Notes: generated by a model from the sequence alone, not told the origin. A stretch of DNA of 64,000 nt from Ureibacillus thermosphaericus (GCF_012396605.1 NZ_JAAXPW010000006.1:39875-103874), one strand, 5' to 3'. Numbered from the stretch's first letter, positions 18,722 to 28,344 are shown. Translations and numbers: made by a program.

Positions 18722-18750
18722 ATTATAATTGAAAAGAAATGGTCTTTCAA
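18722..18750 (-). promoter_or_regulatory. SigA promoter of lcfA
   Basis: TTGAAA, 17-base spacer, TATAAT on the minus strand, about 50 bases before the lcfA start. No full FadR palindrome is seen here; only a half site TGAATGA occurs about 60 bases upstream. Confidence 0.75.
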
Positions 18751-18901
18751 ACTATTTTTTTAGAATTATAATTTTTTTCTACTTTAATTCTTAATTTTTC
18801 TTATTCATTCAATAATTTTAATACTATTTTCTATGACGAAAAATGTCGAATAATAGGGTTATTTACTATTTTGATATAACTATTAATAACTTTGTAACAA
18901 T

Positions 18902-18941
18902 AAAAAAACTAGTAGAAACGCATGTTAACGTTTCTACTAGT
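18902..18941 (-). terminator. Terminator after the small membrane peptide gene
   Basis: Perfect 13-bp stem ACTAGTAGAAACG with its complement around 8 bases, followed on the minus strand by TTTTTTTA. It ends the zapA-to-yshE gene run ahead of lcfA. Confidence 0.88.
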
Positions 18942-18963
18942 ATTAAAATTTTAATAATAACCA

Positions 18964-19044
18964 TTATAGTGAAAGTAAATAATAAAATCCTATAATAAAA
19001 AATAAGACAGCTACAACGATAAGCACTTTTGCTAATTTGTCCAT
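18964..19044 (-). CDS. 26-residue single-span membrane peptide
   Basis: A short frame too small for usual gene calling. ATG with a strong site AGGAGG five bases upstream, then MDKLAKVLIV followed by an unbroken hydrophobic run ending in YYLLSL and a stop. A short charged N terminus and one membrane helix is the typical form of bacterial small membrane proteins. It begins nine bases after yshE and ends 23 bases before a strong terminator, so it is the last gene of the mutS2-yshE transcript. Function unknown; it may act with the DUF350 membrane protein YshE. Confidence 0.7.
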   Translation of the reverse strand: MDKLAKVLIVVAVLFFIIGFYYLLSL

Positions 19045-19053
19045 TGGAACCTC

Positions 19054-19473
19054 CTAAATGATGCTGGCACCGATGACGAAGGAAAGTCCAAGTGAAATGG
19101 TGAATGAAATCAATCCAACTGAACGATTATCCGCTGCAATCTCCTGATCGACATTGAAATGGGGGGTTAAAAATTCATATAAAAAATATGCGATGATAAG
19201 CAAAATAAACCCGTACAACCCCCAACCAATCATTTCAAAAAAAGTATTATGCCTTTCAATGGAATAGCGGAATATATTGCAAACACCTAGTATTTTTCCT
19301 CCAGTAGCAAGGGCGACGGCAACATTTCCTTTTTTAATTTCTTCCCAATTTTTATATTTTGTCACCATTTCAAATAAGACCATTGAAACTATTAAACATA
19401 ATACAACAACACTAAAATAGCCTGCTGTTTCTATTAAAGGATGTTGCCAAAAAGTTGTACCCACATTCACCAT
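19054..19473 (-). CDS. yshE: DUF350-family membrane protein
   Basis: Integral membrane protein of up to 139 residues with four hydrophobic segments: near residues 15-35, 55-65 (weak), 80-102 and 118-138. The conserved blocks VTKYKNWEEIKKGNVAVALATGGKI and IAADNRSVG identify the DUF350 family (B. subtilis YshE); biochemical role unknown. The first ATG abuts the site AAAGGGG, so initiation may really be at a GTG nine bases further in (19464). It lies just after mutS2. Confidence 0.85.
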   Translation of the reverse strand: MVNVGTTFWQHPLIETAGYFSVVVLCLIVSMVLFEMVTKYKNWEEIKKGNVAVALATGGKILGVCNIFRYSIERHNTFFEMIGWGLYGFILLIIAYFLYEFLTPHFNVDQEIAADNRSVGLISFTISLGLSFVIGASII

Positions 19474-19478
19474 CCCCT

Positions 19479-21845
19479 TTATTTTAATTCAACGACAGTT
19501 ACTCCTAAGCCACCTTCACCAGCTTCACCATATCGGAAAGAACGAACTCGTTTATGTTTTTTCAAATATTCTTGAATTCCTTGGCGTAAAGCCCCTGTAC
19601 CTTTTCCATGAATAATTGTTACACGGCTATAGTTGGCAAGTAGGGCATCATCAAGATATTTTTCTGTTTTCATGATGGCATCTTCTAACCGTTCTCCTCG
19701 CAAGTCTAATTCTAATTTAACATGACTATTGCGATTTTTCACCGTTGTCAATGTAATTCTTTGTTTTTCTTTTTCTGGCTTCACATATTCTAAGTCTGAC
19801 TCATCCATTTTCATTTTTAATATACCGATTTGCACAACCCACTCATTATCGGAAACTTTTTCAATTAGCGTTCCTTTTTGACCGTAGCTTAATACTTTTA
19901 CTTCATCACCAGGTTGTAAGTTTTGTGCTCGTTCACGAATTTTCGCTTGTTTTTTCAAAATTGGATTTTCTGCTGGTAATGCGTCTTCTAAACGCTTTTT
20001 CGCTTCGATGATTTCATGGTCTTTAATAACTTGATTAGCATTTTGCTGCATTTCACGTAATTCTTTAATGATATGTTCTGCTTCTTTTTTCGCATCCTCA
20101 ATAATTTTCCGCGCTTCTTCCTTCGCTTTTTGTTCAAGGCTTTCTTTCTTTTCGTTAAATGCACTCAATTTTTCTTCTAACTGCGCATGCAATTGTTGTG
20201 CTTCTTCTAAAATTTCATGCGCTTCCTCTACTTCCTGTTCAGCGCGGCGTCTGCTTTCTTCTAATGAAGCAATCATCGACTCTACTTCTCGACGGTCAGT
20301 ACCTGTATAAGATTTCGCTTGATTAATGATGGAATCTTTTAAGCCGAGACGCTTCGAAATTTCAAATGCATTGGATCGTCCCGGAACGCCTATTAATAAT
20401 CGATAAGTAGGACTAAGGGTTTCAATATCAAATTCAACACTTGCATTGATAACTCCTTTTCGGTTATACGCATATGCTTTTAATTCAGGATAATGGGTTG
20501 TAGCCATAACGCGCGCCCCTTTATCCACAACTTCATCTAAAATTGATATCGCAAGTGCCGCCCCCTCTTGCGGATCGGTACCTGCCCCAAGTTCATCAAA
20601 CAAAATTAACGAGTTTTCATCAAAGTGTTTTAATATATCGACAATGTTCACCATATGGGATGAGAAAGTGGATAGCGATTGTTCGATGGATTGCTCATCA
20701 CCAATATCCGCAAATACTTGACTGAAAACGGAAAGCTCTGAGCCATCTAATGCAGGTATTGGTATTCCCGCTTGTGCCATTAAGGTGCACAATCCAACCG
20801 TTTTTAATGTGACGGTTTTCCCCCCTGTGTTTGGCCCAGTAATCACAATTGCTGTATATTCTCGACCAAATTCAATTGTATTCGGCACCGCTACATCCAT
20901 TGGGATTAGGGGATGTCTTGCTTGTATTAGACGAATATATCCTTCATTGTTCACGCTTGGCTTTGAGCATTTTTGTGCCACACCGTATTTCGCCTTCGCT
21001 AATATGACATCGATATCCGCTAGTATTTTAACTAGTTCAAATAAATCGTTCGCTACTTCTTGGACTTTTTCCGTAAGGGCAAGTAAAATCTTCTCTATTT
21101 CAGCCTTTTCACGAACCTTTAAACGTTGAATTTCATTATTGATTTGCACAACTGATTCCGGCTCAATAAATAAAGTTTGCCCTGAAGAAGATTGATCATG
21201 AACAATCCCGCCGTAGTAGCTTCGATATTCCTGTTTTACCGGGATAACATAACGGTCATTTCGAATTGTTACGATAGTATCCGAAAGCATTTTTGCTGCG
21301 TTAGGGCCTCTCGTTAAACTATCAAGTTTTTGTCTCACTTTCGCTTCTTCTGAGCGCAGTTGTTGTCTTATTGACCGTAATTCCACGCTAGCGGAATCCA
21401 ACACCGTTCCATTTTCATCAATGCAATGATCAATTTCATGCTGTACCGCTGTTAAAATCGGCATATTATTTTTTCTTTCAATAAAATGTGGTATTTGAAT
21501 TTCTTCATCATTTTCGATATCTTCAATAAAATTTCTTAAAATTCGACTTGCTCTAATAGTACTTGAAATTTCCATCAATTCCATTGCACTTAGCATACCG
21601 CCTATTTGTGCCCGCTTTGTATGTGGACGAATATCAAAAATACCTCCCATTGGCACATGTCCTTTTACCCGTAGGATGGCTAGTCCCTCATCCATTTCTT
21701 CTAAAAGTTCAACAACCTTTTCAAAGTTTGGCTCTGGCACAAGCTGCTCTATTTGTTGCTTCCCTAAGGAAGATGTACAAAAGTCTGACACTTGCTCACG
21801 CACTTTATCGAATTCAAGGGTTTTTAATGCTCGTTCAGCAATCAC
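19479..21845 (-). CDS. mutS2: MutS2 ATPase/endonuclease
   Basis: MutS-like protein of the MutS2 branch: suppressor of homologous recombination and, in B. subtilis, linked to ribosome rescue. The MutS core has Walker [16 protein letters not shown], Walker [14 protein letters not shown] and STFSSHM; a long charged coiled coil and the C-terminal Smr domain ([24 protein letters not shown]) follow. No mismatch-recognition domain, as expected. The GTG at 21845 is preferred since AGGAGTG lies six bases upstream. Length 788 is normal. Confidence 0.95.
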   Translation of the reverse strand: MIAERALKTLEFDKVREQVSDFCTSSLGKQQIEQLVPEPNFEKVVELLEEMDEGLAILRVKGHVPMGGIFDIRPHTKRAQIGGMLSAMELMEISSTIRASRILRNFIEDIENDEEIQIPHFIERKNNMPILTAVQHEIDHCIDENGTVLDSASVELRSIRQQLRSEEAKVRQKLDSLTRGPNAAKMLSDTIVTIRNDRYVIPVKQEYRSYYGGIVHDQSSSGQTLFIEPESVVQINNEIQRLKVREKAEIEKILLALTEKVQEVANDLFELVKILADIDVILAKAKYGVAQKCSKPSVNNEGYIRLIQARHPLIPMDVAVPNTIEFGREYTAIVITGPNTGGKTVTLKTVGLCTLMAQAGIPIPALDGSELSVFSQVFADIGDEQSIEQSLSTFSSHMVNIVDILKHFDENSLILFDELGAGTDPQEGAALAISILDEVVDKGARVMATTHYPELKAYAYNRKGVINASVEFDIETLSPTYRLLIGVPGRSNAFEISKRLGLKDSIINQAKSYTGTDRREVESMIASLEESRRRAEQEVEEAHEILEEAQQLHAQLEEKLSAFNEKKESLEQKAKEEARKIIEDAKKEAEHIIKELREMQQNANQVIKDHEIIEAKKRLEDALPAENPILKKQAKIRERAQNLQPGDEVKVLSYGQKGTLIEKVSDNEWVVQIGILKMKMDESDLEYVKPEKEKQRITLTTVKNRNSHVKLELDLRGERLEDAIMKTEKYLDDALLANYSRVTIIHGKGTGALRQGIQEYLKKHKRVRSFRYGEAGEGGLGVTVVELK

Positions 21846-21872
21846 TCTGAACACTCCTGTCTGTACATATGT

Positions 21873-23582
21873 TTACTTATTTTTCCGAATAAAATTTTTG
21901 AACTGTTCAACGCTCCATGTATTGACAACTAGTTCTTTTTTCAACCACGCTTTTTGCGCATATTTTGTACCGATTTCCATATAATCAAGTTGTTCAATCG
22001 CATGGGCATCTGTATTGATTGCAATAGGAACACCAAGTTCCATCGCTAGTTTCAAATGTTCTATACATAGATCTAATCGGTATGGGCTAGCATTCAATTC
22101 CAAAATTTTCCCATACTCTTTCGCCCAATGAATTAATTGTTCAACGTTAGGATTATATCCTTCACGTTCACCAATAATTCGACCAGTTGGATGTGCAATC
22201 ATATGAACGTAGGGATGTTGAATCGCCGCAAATAATCGTTCCATAATTTTTTCTTGAGGTTGAGAAAAACTTGAATGAATGGAGGCGATCACAAAATCCA
22301 GATTTTTTAATACGTCATCATCATAATCGAGGGAACCATCAGGCAAAATATCCATTTCTGTTCCCGAAAATAAAGTAAAATCAGGGTGAGCTTCATTAAA
22401 AGCTTCAATTTCTTCACGCTGTTTTTTTAACCTTTCCGGTGTTAAACCATTTGCTACTTTCAAATATTGAGAATGGTCTGTTATCACTCCAAAATGATAG
22501 CCTTTTGAAATAAGCGCTTCTCCCATTTCTGCTACGGAATGAGCACCGTCAGAATAAGTGGTGTGCATGTGTAAATCAGCCTTAATATCTTCTATTGTAA
22601 CCAATTCTTTAATTTCATTTAAACGATCCAATTCTTGTCCCGTTTCGCGAACAGTGGGCGGAATGTAAGGAAGTCCAAAAAGAGCGAAAAACTCTTTTTC
22701 CGAATGGAATGTAAGGATTTGTCCATCTGGTTGTTCCACACCATATTCGCTAATTTTCTTCCCTTGTTCTTTTGCTAATTGACGCATGCGAACATTATGA
22801 TCTTTTGAACCGGTAAAGTGATGAAGTGTTGTGATAAATTCTTCATTTGCCACTAATCGAAAATCAACGTTGACAAGCTCGTCCAAATCCAATACGACAG
22901 ACACTTTTGTGTCTCCACTGCTAACGATTTCTTTTATTGTTAATTCAAATAAAAGCTGTTCCCTAACTTTTTCAGGACTTTTTGTGGCAATGACAAAATC
23001 CAAATCTTTGCTCGTTTCATTCACCCGACGGAAACTCCCGGCAACAGAATATCGTTCAATTTCTTCAATGGATGCAAGTAGTTGATTTATTTCTCTCACA
23101 ACCGATTCAAGATACCAAATAGGAAGTCTTCCTGTTCGTTCTCCAAATTGTTCAAGTTCCTTCAAAATTTTCTCTTCCGTTTTCGGTCCAAACCCAGGCA
23201 ACGATCGTACCTTTTTGGATTCACAAGCTTCCTTCAACGCTTCACGACTACTCACTCCAAGTTCCTGGTATAGCTTTGCAAGTTTTTTACCGCCAAGGCC
23301 AGGTATTTTTAATAGAGGGATTAAGCCTTTCGGTATTTGTTTTTCTAATTCGATTAATTGTTGGGACTCTCCCGTTTGAATCAGCTCTTCAATGACTGCT
23401 CCCGTGCCTTTTCCAATCCCTTTAATTTTCGTAAAATCATCAATTTCTTCAAGACTTCGTTCATCCAACTCTAATGCATTCGCCGCTTTTCGAAAGGCGG
23501 ATACTTTAAACGGATTTTCTCCTTTAAGCTCCAAATACAACGCAATTTTTTCCAATGTACGAATGACAATTTTTTTATTCAA
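21873..23582 (-). CDS. polX: Family X DNA polymerase with PHP exonuclease domain
   Basis: Gap-filling repair polymerase with 3'-5' exonuclease. Order of domains: helix-hairpin-helix region (KIKGIGKGTGAVIEEL, IPGLGGKKL), polymerase beta-like palm (AGSFRRVNETSKDLDFVIAT with the metal Asp pair), then a C-terminal PHP domain (DLHMHTTYSDGAHS, FGVITDHSQ, AHPTGRIIG). The TTG at 23582 is chosen: AAAGGGTGG precedes it and the protein then starts like B. subtilis PolX with 569 residues. Confidence 0.95.
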   Translation of the reverse strand: MNKKIVIRTLEKIALYLELKGENPFKVSAFRKAANALELDERSLEEIDDFTKIKGIGKGTGAVIEELIQTGESQQLIELEKQIPKGLIPLLKIPGLGGKKLAKLYQELGVSSREALKEACESKKVRSLPGFGPKTEEKILKELEQFGERTGRLPIWYLESVVREINQLLASIEEIERYSVAGSFRRVNETSKDLDFVIATKSPEKVREQLLFELTIKEIVSSGDTKVSVVLDLDELVNVDFRLVANEEFITTLHHFTGSKDHNVRMRQLAKEQGKKISEYGVEQPDGQILTFHSEKEFFALFGLPYIPPTVRETGQELDRLNEIKELVTIEDIKADLHMHTTYSDGAHSVAEMGEALISKGYHFGVITDHSQYLKVANGLTPERLKKQREEIEAFNEAHPDFTLFSGTEMDILPDGSLDYDDDVLKNLDFVIASIHSSFSQPQEKIMERLFAAIQHPYVHMIAHPTGRIIGEREGYNPNVEQLIHWAKEYGKILELNASPYRLDLCIEHLKLAMELGVPIAINTDAHAIEQLDYMEIGTKYAQKAWLKKELVVNTWSVEQFKNFIRKNK

Positions 23583-23612
23583 CTGTCCCACCCTTTTTCT
23601 ATTTTAAACCGC

Positions 23613-23650
23613 AAAAAAGTATCTCCGCTGTGTTGATGGAAGATACTTTT
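23613..23650 (-). terminator. Terminator after cvpA
   Basis: Stem AAAAGTATCT with its complement (23615-23624 with 23641-23650), then TTTTTTG on the minus strand. It separates zapA-cvpA from polX, which therefore relies on readthrough or its own promoter. Confidence 0.75.
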
Positions 23651-23670
23651 GACAATCATTTCGTTGTTTA

Positions 23671-24213
23671 TTAATTTTCCAAATAAATATACCATAGTTT
23701 TTGGAATAATTGAGTTACGATTGGGGTATGTTCAAGCATGAAATTGGCAATAAACGAACTTCCCATGAGTTTTTGAATAGCATCAATTGGTAATAATGCG
23801 AAAACATATAATAAAATAAAAAGTATAAAATAAAATTCCACGAAGCATAGTAATGCCCCTAAAATGCGATTAAAAGATTTTAATACTGGTAAAAATGTTA
23901 AAAAATCAAATACCGAAGCAACAATTTGCATGGCAAGTTTAACAACAAAGAAGATTACCGCAAAAGCAATAATACGATAAAATGTTTTATCTACATCCAA
24001 TGCATCCAACACTAATGTAAGAGAAGAGTCCGGCTGCAACCCCGGATATGGAATCCATAACACAAATTTTTCTGCTAGCGGTTTATAGTAAATGTAAGCC
24101 ACGATTAACGCAACAAGAAAACCAACAAGATTAATTGCTTGCATGATAAAACCGCGCTTCATTCCTATTAATAAACTAGCAGCAAAAACAAAAAGCAATA
24201 TGATATCTAACAT
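23671..24213 (-). CDS. yshB: CvpA-family membrane protein
   Basis: 180-residue membrane protein with four hydrophobic helices and the CvpA-like N-terminal MLDIILLFVFAASLLIGMKRG. CvpA homologues are linked to colicin V production in E. coli and envelope traits elsewhere; the molecular role is unclear. The ATG at 24213 has AAGGGTT upstream and begins five bases after the zapA stop. Confidence 0.85.
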   Translation of the reverse strand: MLDIILLFVFAASLLIGMKRGFIMQAINLVGFLVALIVAYIYYKPLAEKFVLWIPYPGLQPDSSLTLVLDALDVDKTFYRIIAFAVIFFVVKLAMQIVASVFDFLTFLPVLKSFNRILGALLCFVEFYFILFILLYVFALLPIDAIQKLMGSSFIANFMLEHTPIVTQLFQKLWYIYLEN

Positions 24214-24218
24214 GCAGT

Positions 24219-24479
24219 TCAACCCTTCAGTTTTTTCAATTCTTCTTCTAATCTCTCAACTTCTTCTTTGAGCTTTAAAAACTCATGAACACTGTTCACT
24301 GCGGTTAACACAGCTAGTTGAGTCGTATCGAGAGATTGATTATGTAATTTAATTTCCCTCATTTTATCATCTACGATAGAAGCGACTAATCGTAAATGAC
24401 CAATGGATTCATTACCTACTAATTTATAAGTATGGCCATATATTTCGACTTCTATTTTATTTTTCTCTTGCTCAGCCAA
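24219..24479 (-). CDS. zapA: Cell division protein ZapA
   Basis: 86-residue activator of FtsZ bundling. The N-terminal domain [14 protein letters not shown], the [16 protein letters not shown] segment and a C-terminal coiled coil ([17 protein letters not shown]) match ZapA. Start is TTG with AGGAGGTG five bases upstream. First gene of zapA-cvpA, divergent from rnhC, as in B. subtilis. Confidence 0.93.
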   Translation of the reverse strand: MAEQEKNKIEVEIYGHTYKLVGNESIGHLRLVASIVDDKMREIKLHNQSLDTTQLAVLTAVNSVHEFLKLKEEVERLEEELKKLKG

Positions 24480-24683
24480 GTGGGCACCTCCTAGAAGCTC
24501 GATATTTTTTCATAGGAGCTGTTAATTACATATATTTATGTTTTATTAGAATCAATAAGTTTATCATATCATCTTTATTCGTTGTCATACAACCTAGAGT
24601 TAAAAGGGATATTGTAGAATTTCATTCTCAATCTCCTTTTGGTAAAATCAATTTAAATCTTTCTTGGGAGAAAGGGTCGTATC

Positions 24684-25628
24684 ATGAACAATATCGTCTT
24701 AAAATTATTACCACAACAACTCAATGAAATAGAAACGTATTACTTAAAACATAAGGTAGAACGTAATGCACCTGGTGTCGTATTTGCAGCAAAACTCCCC
24801 GATGTAGCCATCACCGTATACAGTTCTGGAAAAGTAATGTTTCAGGGTTTAGGAGCTCAACGGGAAGCTAGCCGATTTAACGAATTCGCTCTAACTGATG
24901 AAAACAATCAACAAAACATAAACTCAATAGGAGATACACTTCCGGAAAACTTTTCAAAATTGTCTGTTATTGGATCTGATGAAACAGGAACTGGAGACTA
25001 TTTCGGTCCAATTACAGTCGCTGCTGTCTACGTACCAAATGACAAAATTGAACTAGTAACAGAACTGGGAGTAAAAGATTCTAAACAACTAAACGATCAA
25101 GCAATCCGAGAAATTGCACCTCATTTAATTGCAACTTGTGTTCATAGCCTTTTAACATTACGCAATGACAAGTATAACGATTTGCAAAGCCGCGGCTTAA
25201 CTCAAGGAAAAATGAAAGCCATGCTGCACAATCAAGCTTTAAAACATGTGCTCCATAAAATTTCACCGGAAAAACCGGATTATATATTAATTGATCAATT
25301 TGCAGAAAGAGACACGTACTATCAATATATTCAAAATGAAAAAGAAATCATTCGCGAAAACGTTCTTTTTTCGACAAAAGCTGAACAGCAACATATCGCT
25401 GTTGCAGCCGCCTCCATCATAGCGCGTTATGCTTTTTTAATCGAAATGGATCGCCTATCTGACATTGTTGGGTTTCCCCTTCAAAAAGGCGCTAGTCATT
25501 TGGTCGATGAAATGGCAGCAAAAATTTTGTTGCAGCAAGGTGAAAATGTTCTCCGTTCTATCGCAAAATGGCATTTTGCGAACACTAAAAAAGCCAAAAG
25601 GATTTATGAAAACTTCGCAAGTAGATGA
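24684..25628 (+). CDS. rnhC: Ribonuclease HIII
   Basis: Cleaves RNA in RNA-DNA hybrids. The N-terminal TBP-like substrate-binding domain (GVVFAAKLPDVAITVYSSG) precedes the RNase H fold with catalytic GSDETGTGDYFGP, DSKQL and an Asp in ILIDQFAER. Length 314 is normal for RnhC. GGGAGAAAGGG precedes the ATG. It is the left border of the block that differs from B. subtilis; there, pheT follows. Confidence 0.95.
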   Translation: MNNIVLKLLPQQLNEIETYYLKHKVERNAPGVVFAAKLPDVAITVYSSGKVMFQGLGAQREASRFNEFALTDENNQQNINSIGDTLPENFSKLSVIGSDETGTGDYFGPITVAAVYVPNDKIELVTELGVKDSKQLNDQAIREIAPHLIATCVHSLLTLRNDKYNDLQSRGLTQGKMKAMLHNQALKHVLHKISPEKPDYILIDQFAERDTYYQYIQNEKEIIRENVLFSTKAEQQHIAVAAASIIARYAFLIEMDRLSDIVGFPLQKGASHLVDEMAAKILLQQGENVLRSIAKWHFANTKKAKRIYENFASR

Positions 25629-25637
25629 CTAACATTC

Positions 25638-25667
25638 AAAATGGTCGATTGTGGAATCGACCATTTT
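25638..25667. terminator. Bidirectional terminator after rnhC
   Basis: Perfect 13-bp stem AAAATGGTCGATT, 4-base loop, complement ending in TTTT on either strand. It lies between convergent rnhC and the helicase-like gene. Confidence 0.85.
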
Positions 25668-25722
25668 ATATTGCTATTCATTCCAATCATCTAAGTACAA
25701 ATTGGTAAGAAATAGGGTGATA

Positions 25723-27225
25723 TTAACCATTTAAAATCTTTAAAATTTTATCCATTACAATTAAGTTATTGACAACAACTACATGCAGTTTTTTCCTCGC
25801 TCTGCTAATGTTTTGATAAAGCATTTTCGTCGGTTGATAATACGGCTTCTTGAAATTCATTTTGGCTGCTAATTTATGATTCGGTTTATAGTAAAACGAA
25901 TCATCAATTACTGCTACAACATAATCGAATTCTTGCCCGATTACGTCAGCGGTTGTCACTGCTAATGGATTGCTTTGATTGTTGGAGCGATCAATAAACC
26001 TTGAAGGCGTGAAATCAATCACTTTCCAACCAGCTTGCTGTAAAAAATACAGGTAACTCTTTGTCGCTTGAATGGATGAGAAATATTGAATGCTCACATT
26101 AGAATATTGTTGTACAGGCACTTCCGTCGATAGATCAAACAACTTCTTAATAAATGAATGGATTTCTTTATTATATCGAACAACTTCTGTTAACTCATAC
26201 TTCACAGGTTTCAATGTCGTCTCGATGATTTTTGGTACTTTATTTCTCATTTCAACAGTCGTTAATACTTGATTAGGGTCGTACGAGAATATACATTTCG
26301 TTTTTGATTTTTCTAAGAGATGAATGAAGCTCTGTAATTTATGAATATATAAACGCTGTACTTCATCGAAAATAATTAAGTCATATTTTGATAAATCCGT
26401 TTCTTTATGTATGACCTTTTGAAACTTACTAATTGGCACAATTGGCCATTTGTATTCTTCAATTAGCTTCAAATGTCCTCCATTTAATCGTCCGCAGTTA
26501 AAAATGATGACATTTTTCGATTGTCGAATATACTCTTTCGCAATGTCATAAGTGAGTAAGGATTTTCCTGTACCAGGGCCACCTTCAATCGCAAATATTT
26601 TTGATTGATTCGTCGGCTTGGCATGAATGATTTCTCGTTTATATGTACTTTGTTGGGCACTTAAAAAATATTTATCTTCCATAAATGCTTCTGTTGAATT
26701 GAATGGGGATACTAAGTAATTCGACGGATCAAACAAATCATCTAAATTTTCTATGACTTGTATTTGTTGTTGTATTAATTTATCAATTAAAAAGTGAAAA
26801 TCAACTTCTTCAATTTGATGGTTTTCGTTTAACTTATATAATCTATTGATTGATGAAACATAGGTAAAATTGTATACATCCACATCTAGAAATTTTAAAT
26901 AATGACGGTTTTGTACAAGCTGTTTCGTTATCTTTTCTACATTTCCTTCCCGCTTCAATTCAATATTGATGACACAGTCTTTCCCAATTCTTAATAAATC
27001 AAATTCCTTTCCGATTTGCTTAATCATATAGCCGACGTAATAACCATTGTAAATATGTATAACTTTAGATTTCTTTCTCAACTCTTCAACGAAAGCATGT
27101 AAATCATAAAATTCACTCGTTCGGATTCTTGGGTTGATTCCGAACTGCTCCAGATATTGTATAAAATTCGTTTCATATAAATCTTCTTTTGCATTCAGCA
27201 AAGAAAATAAATTGATCGGCTTCAC
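25723..27225 (-). CDS. Nuclease-helicase fusion protein (DUF2075-like ATPase)
   Basis: 500-residue protein with two parts. Residues about 60-130 contain FDLLRI...INIELK, the spaced Asp and Glu-x-Lys of a PD-(D/E)xK nuclease fold. Residues about 200-500 are a superfamily-1 type helicase/ATPase related to DUF2075: Walker A EGGPGTGKS, Walker B IIFDEVQRLY, FSYDPNQ (motif III), TTADVIGQEFDYV (motif V) and NISRARKKLHVV (motif VI). Start is GTG with AAAGGGG upstream. It stands alone in the insert between rnhC and pheT. Such fusions occur among defence and DNA-processing proteins, but no partner gene is present, so a defence role is only a guess. The leader carries an attenuator-like hairpin. Confidence 0.8.
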   Translation of the reverse strand: MKPINLFSLLNAKEDLYETNFIQYLEQFGINPRIRTSEFYDLHAFVEELRKKSKVIHIYNGYYVGYMIKQIGKEFDLLRIGKDCVINIELKREGNVEKITKQLVQNRHYLKFLDVDVYNFTYVSSINRLYKLNENHQIEEVDFHFLIDKLIQQQIQVIENLDDLFDPSNYLVSPFNSTEAFMEDKYFLSAQQSTYKREIIHAKPTNQSKIFAIEGGPGTGKSLLTYDIAKEYIRQSKNVIIFNCGRLNGGHLKLIEEYKWPIVPISKFQKVIHKETDLSKYDLIIFDEVQRLYIHKLQSFIHLLEKSKTKCIFSYDPNQVLTTVEMRNKVPKIIETTLKPVKYELTEVVRYNKEIHSFIKKLFDLSTEVPVQQYSNVSIQYFSSIQATKSYLYFLQQAGWKVIDFTPSRFIDRSNNQSNPLAVTTADVIGQEFDYVVAVIDDSFYYKPNHKLAAKMNFKKPYYQPTKMLYQNISRARKKLHVVVVNNLIVMDKILKILNG

Positions 27226-27313
27226 AATAATATCCCCTTTATGAAAAAGCTACTTTAAAGTGAATTATATAAAATTACTACTTTGAAAGCAAAATATGGT
27301 ATTGATGATAAAA

Positions 27314-27400
27314 AGCCCGACTAATAAGTTTGCACATTCTAGTAAGGCTCTAGTATTATATTTCTCTGCGACGGTCATATGAAACGCACCTCTATCTGCG
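27314..27400 (-). promoter_or_regulatory. Attenuator-like leader of the helicase gene with an L-box-like fragment
   Basis: On the minus strand a hairpin (27314-27326 with 27340-27349) is followed by TTTTTATC, which is intrinsic-terminator form, 90 bases before the helicase start. About 35 bases upstream is GATAGAGGTGCG (27385-27396), identical to the 5' signature of the lysC riboswitch, then TTTCATATGACC, loosely like the same region. The rest of the aptamer is absent, so it is either a relic or chance. Confidence 0.4.
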
Positions 27401-27430
27401 ATGAAGTGTGAGCGGCAAACGTAAAGAAAA

Positions 27431-27456
27431 GCGCCTAAAAATGACTTTTTAGGCGC
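27431..27456. terminator. Terminator after the LysM-CAP gene
   Basis: Perfect 11-bp stem GCGCCTAAAAA with a 4-base loop, 12 bases after the stop codon; T-rich sequence follows on the minus strand (TTTTCTTT). Confidence 0.85.
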
Positions 27457-27467
27457 CTCTTTTATCA

Positions 27468-28076
27468 TTATTTTTGAATAAACATTTGTGTCCAGTAATG
27501 GCCATCCTTCACGTAACCAACACCGATGTGAGTGAAGTTTTTGTTTAAGATGTTTGCACGATGGCCAGATGAGTTCATCCAAGCTTTCACCACTTGTTCT
27601 GGTGTGCTTTGACCCATCGCAATATTTTCACCCGCAGATTTATATTGGATTCCGTAGTTTTTCATCATGGTAAAAGGTGAACCATACGTTGGACTTGTAT
27701 GATCAAAATATTTTTTATCGTGCATATCTTGAGATTTATGTTTTGCAACTCTAGCAAGTTCCCAATCAGATTTTAATGCTGGTAGACCTGCTTTTGCACG
27801 CTCAACATTCACAAGTCGTACTACTTCTTCTTCGTAAGCCAACCCTTCTTTTTCAGGGATATTAATTTTTTGACCAGGGTATATTAAATTAGGGTTTTTT
27901 AACTGTGGATTCGCATTAATTAATTCTTGTACACCTGTTTGTGTTTTTACAGCAATTTTCCAAAGCGAATCTCCTGAAACAACCGTATACGTTCCTGCAG
28001 CTAAAGCCGTTGCCGGTACTAATAATCCAATTGATAGTACAAGTGCTCCTGCACCTCTTTTTAATTTTTTGTACAT
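27468..28076 (-). CDS. Exported LysM and CAP (SCP-like) domain protein
   Basis: 202-residue secreted protein. A signal peptide (charged start, hydrophobic stretch, ATALAAG cleavage region) precedes one LysM peptidoglycan-binding repeat (TYTVVSGDSLWKIAVKTQ to YPGQKINIP). A C-terminal CAP domain follows (VNVERAKAGLPAL, YFDHTSPT, SAGENIAMG, GHRANILNKNF, IGVGYV), similar to B. subtilis YkwD and SafA-type wall or spore proteins. The ATG at 28076 is favoured; AAGGATTGA lies upstream. It has its own terminator. Substrate or partner unknown. Confidence 0.88.
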   Translation of the reverse strand: MYKKLKRGAGALVLSIGLLVPATALAAGTYTVVSGDSLWKIAVKTQTGVQELINANPQLKNPNLIYPGQKINIPEKEGLAYEEEVVRLVNVERAKAGLPALKSDWELARVAKHKSQDMHDKKYFDHTSPTYGSPFTMMKNYGIQYKSAGENIAMGQSTPEQVVKAWMNSSGHRANILNKNFTHIGVGYVKDGHYWTQMFIQK

Positions 28077-28344
28077 TTCCTTCAATCCTTCCTTCTTGAT
28101 GTAAATTCATCATAAAAGGAATGATTGATGAATTCATCACAAAATTTTTGGAAGGATTTTTACAGTTTTGTTACGTTGAAATATTAATCTACCAACCCTT
28201 TGATAGAATAAGTTTCTTCTTTTTTATCTCGTAAAATTATTGAAATATTTTTGAAATAGGAATAAATTACTAGATATTTTTATATTAGAAACAACCAATC
28301 TCTTTATGAATTGGTAATTATTTGATTATAAATAGGAGGCTATT

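Noticed and set aside
18790..18830. Second FadR operator upstream of lcfA
   Set aside because: Only one half site (TGAATGA) is present; the other arm has no match.
27265..27582. 105-codon minus-strand frame overlapping the LysM-CAP gene 3' end
   Set aside because: Overlaps the coding part and terminator of the CAP gene in another frame; composition is not protein-like and no start signal is seen.
28086..28344. GATGAATTCATC palindrome and repeated TGATGAATT segments before the LysM-CAP gene
   Set aside because: Short AT-rich palindromes without promoter geometry; no regulator could be suggested.
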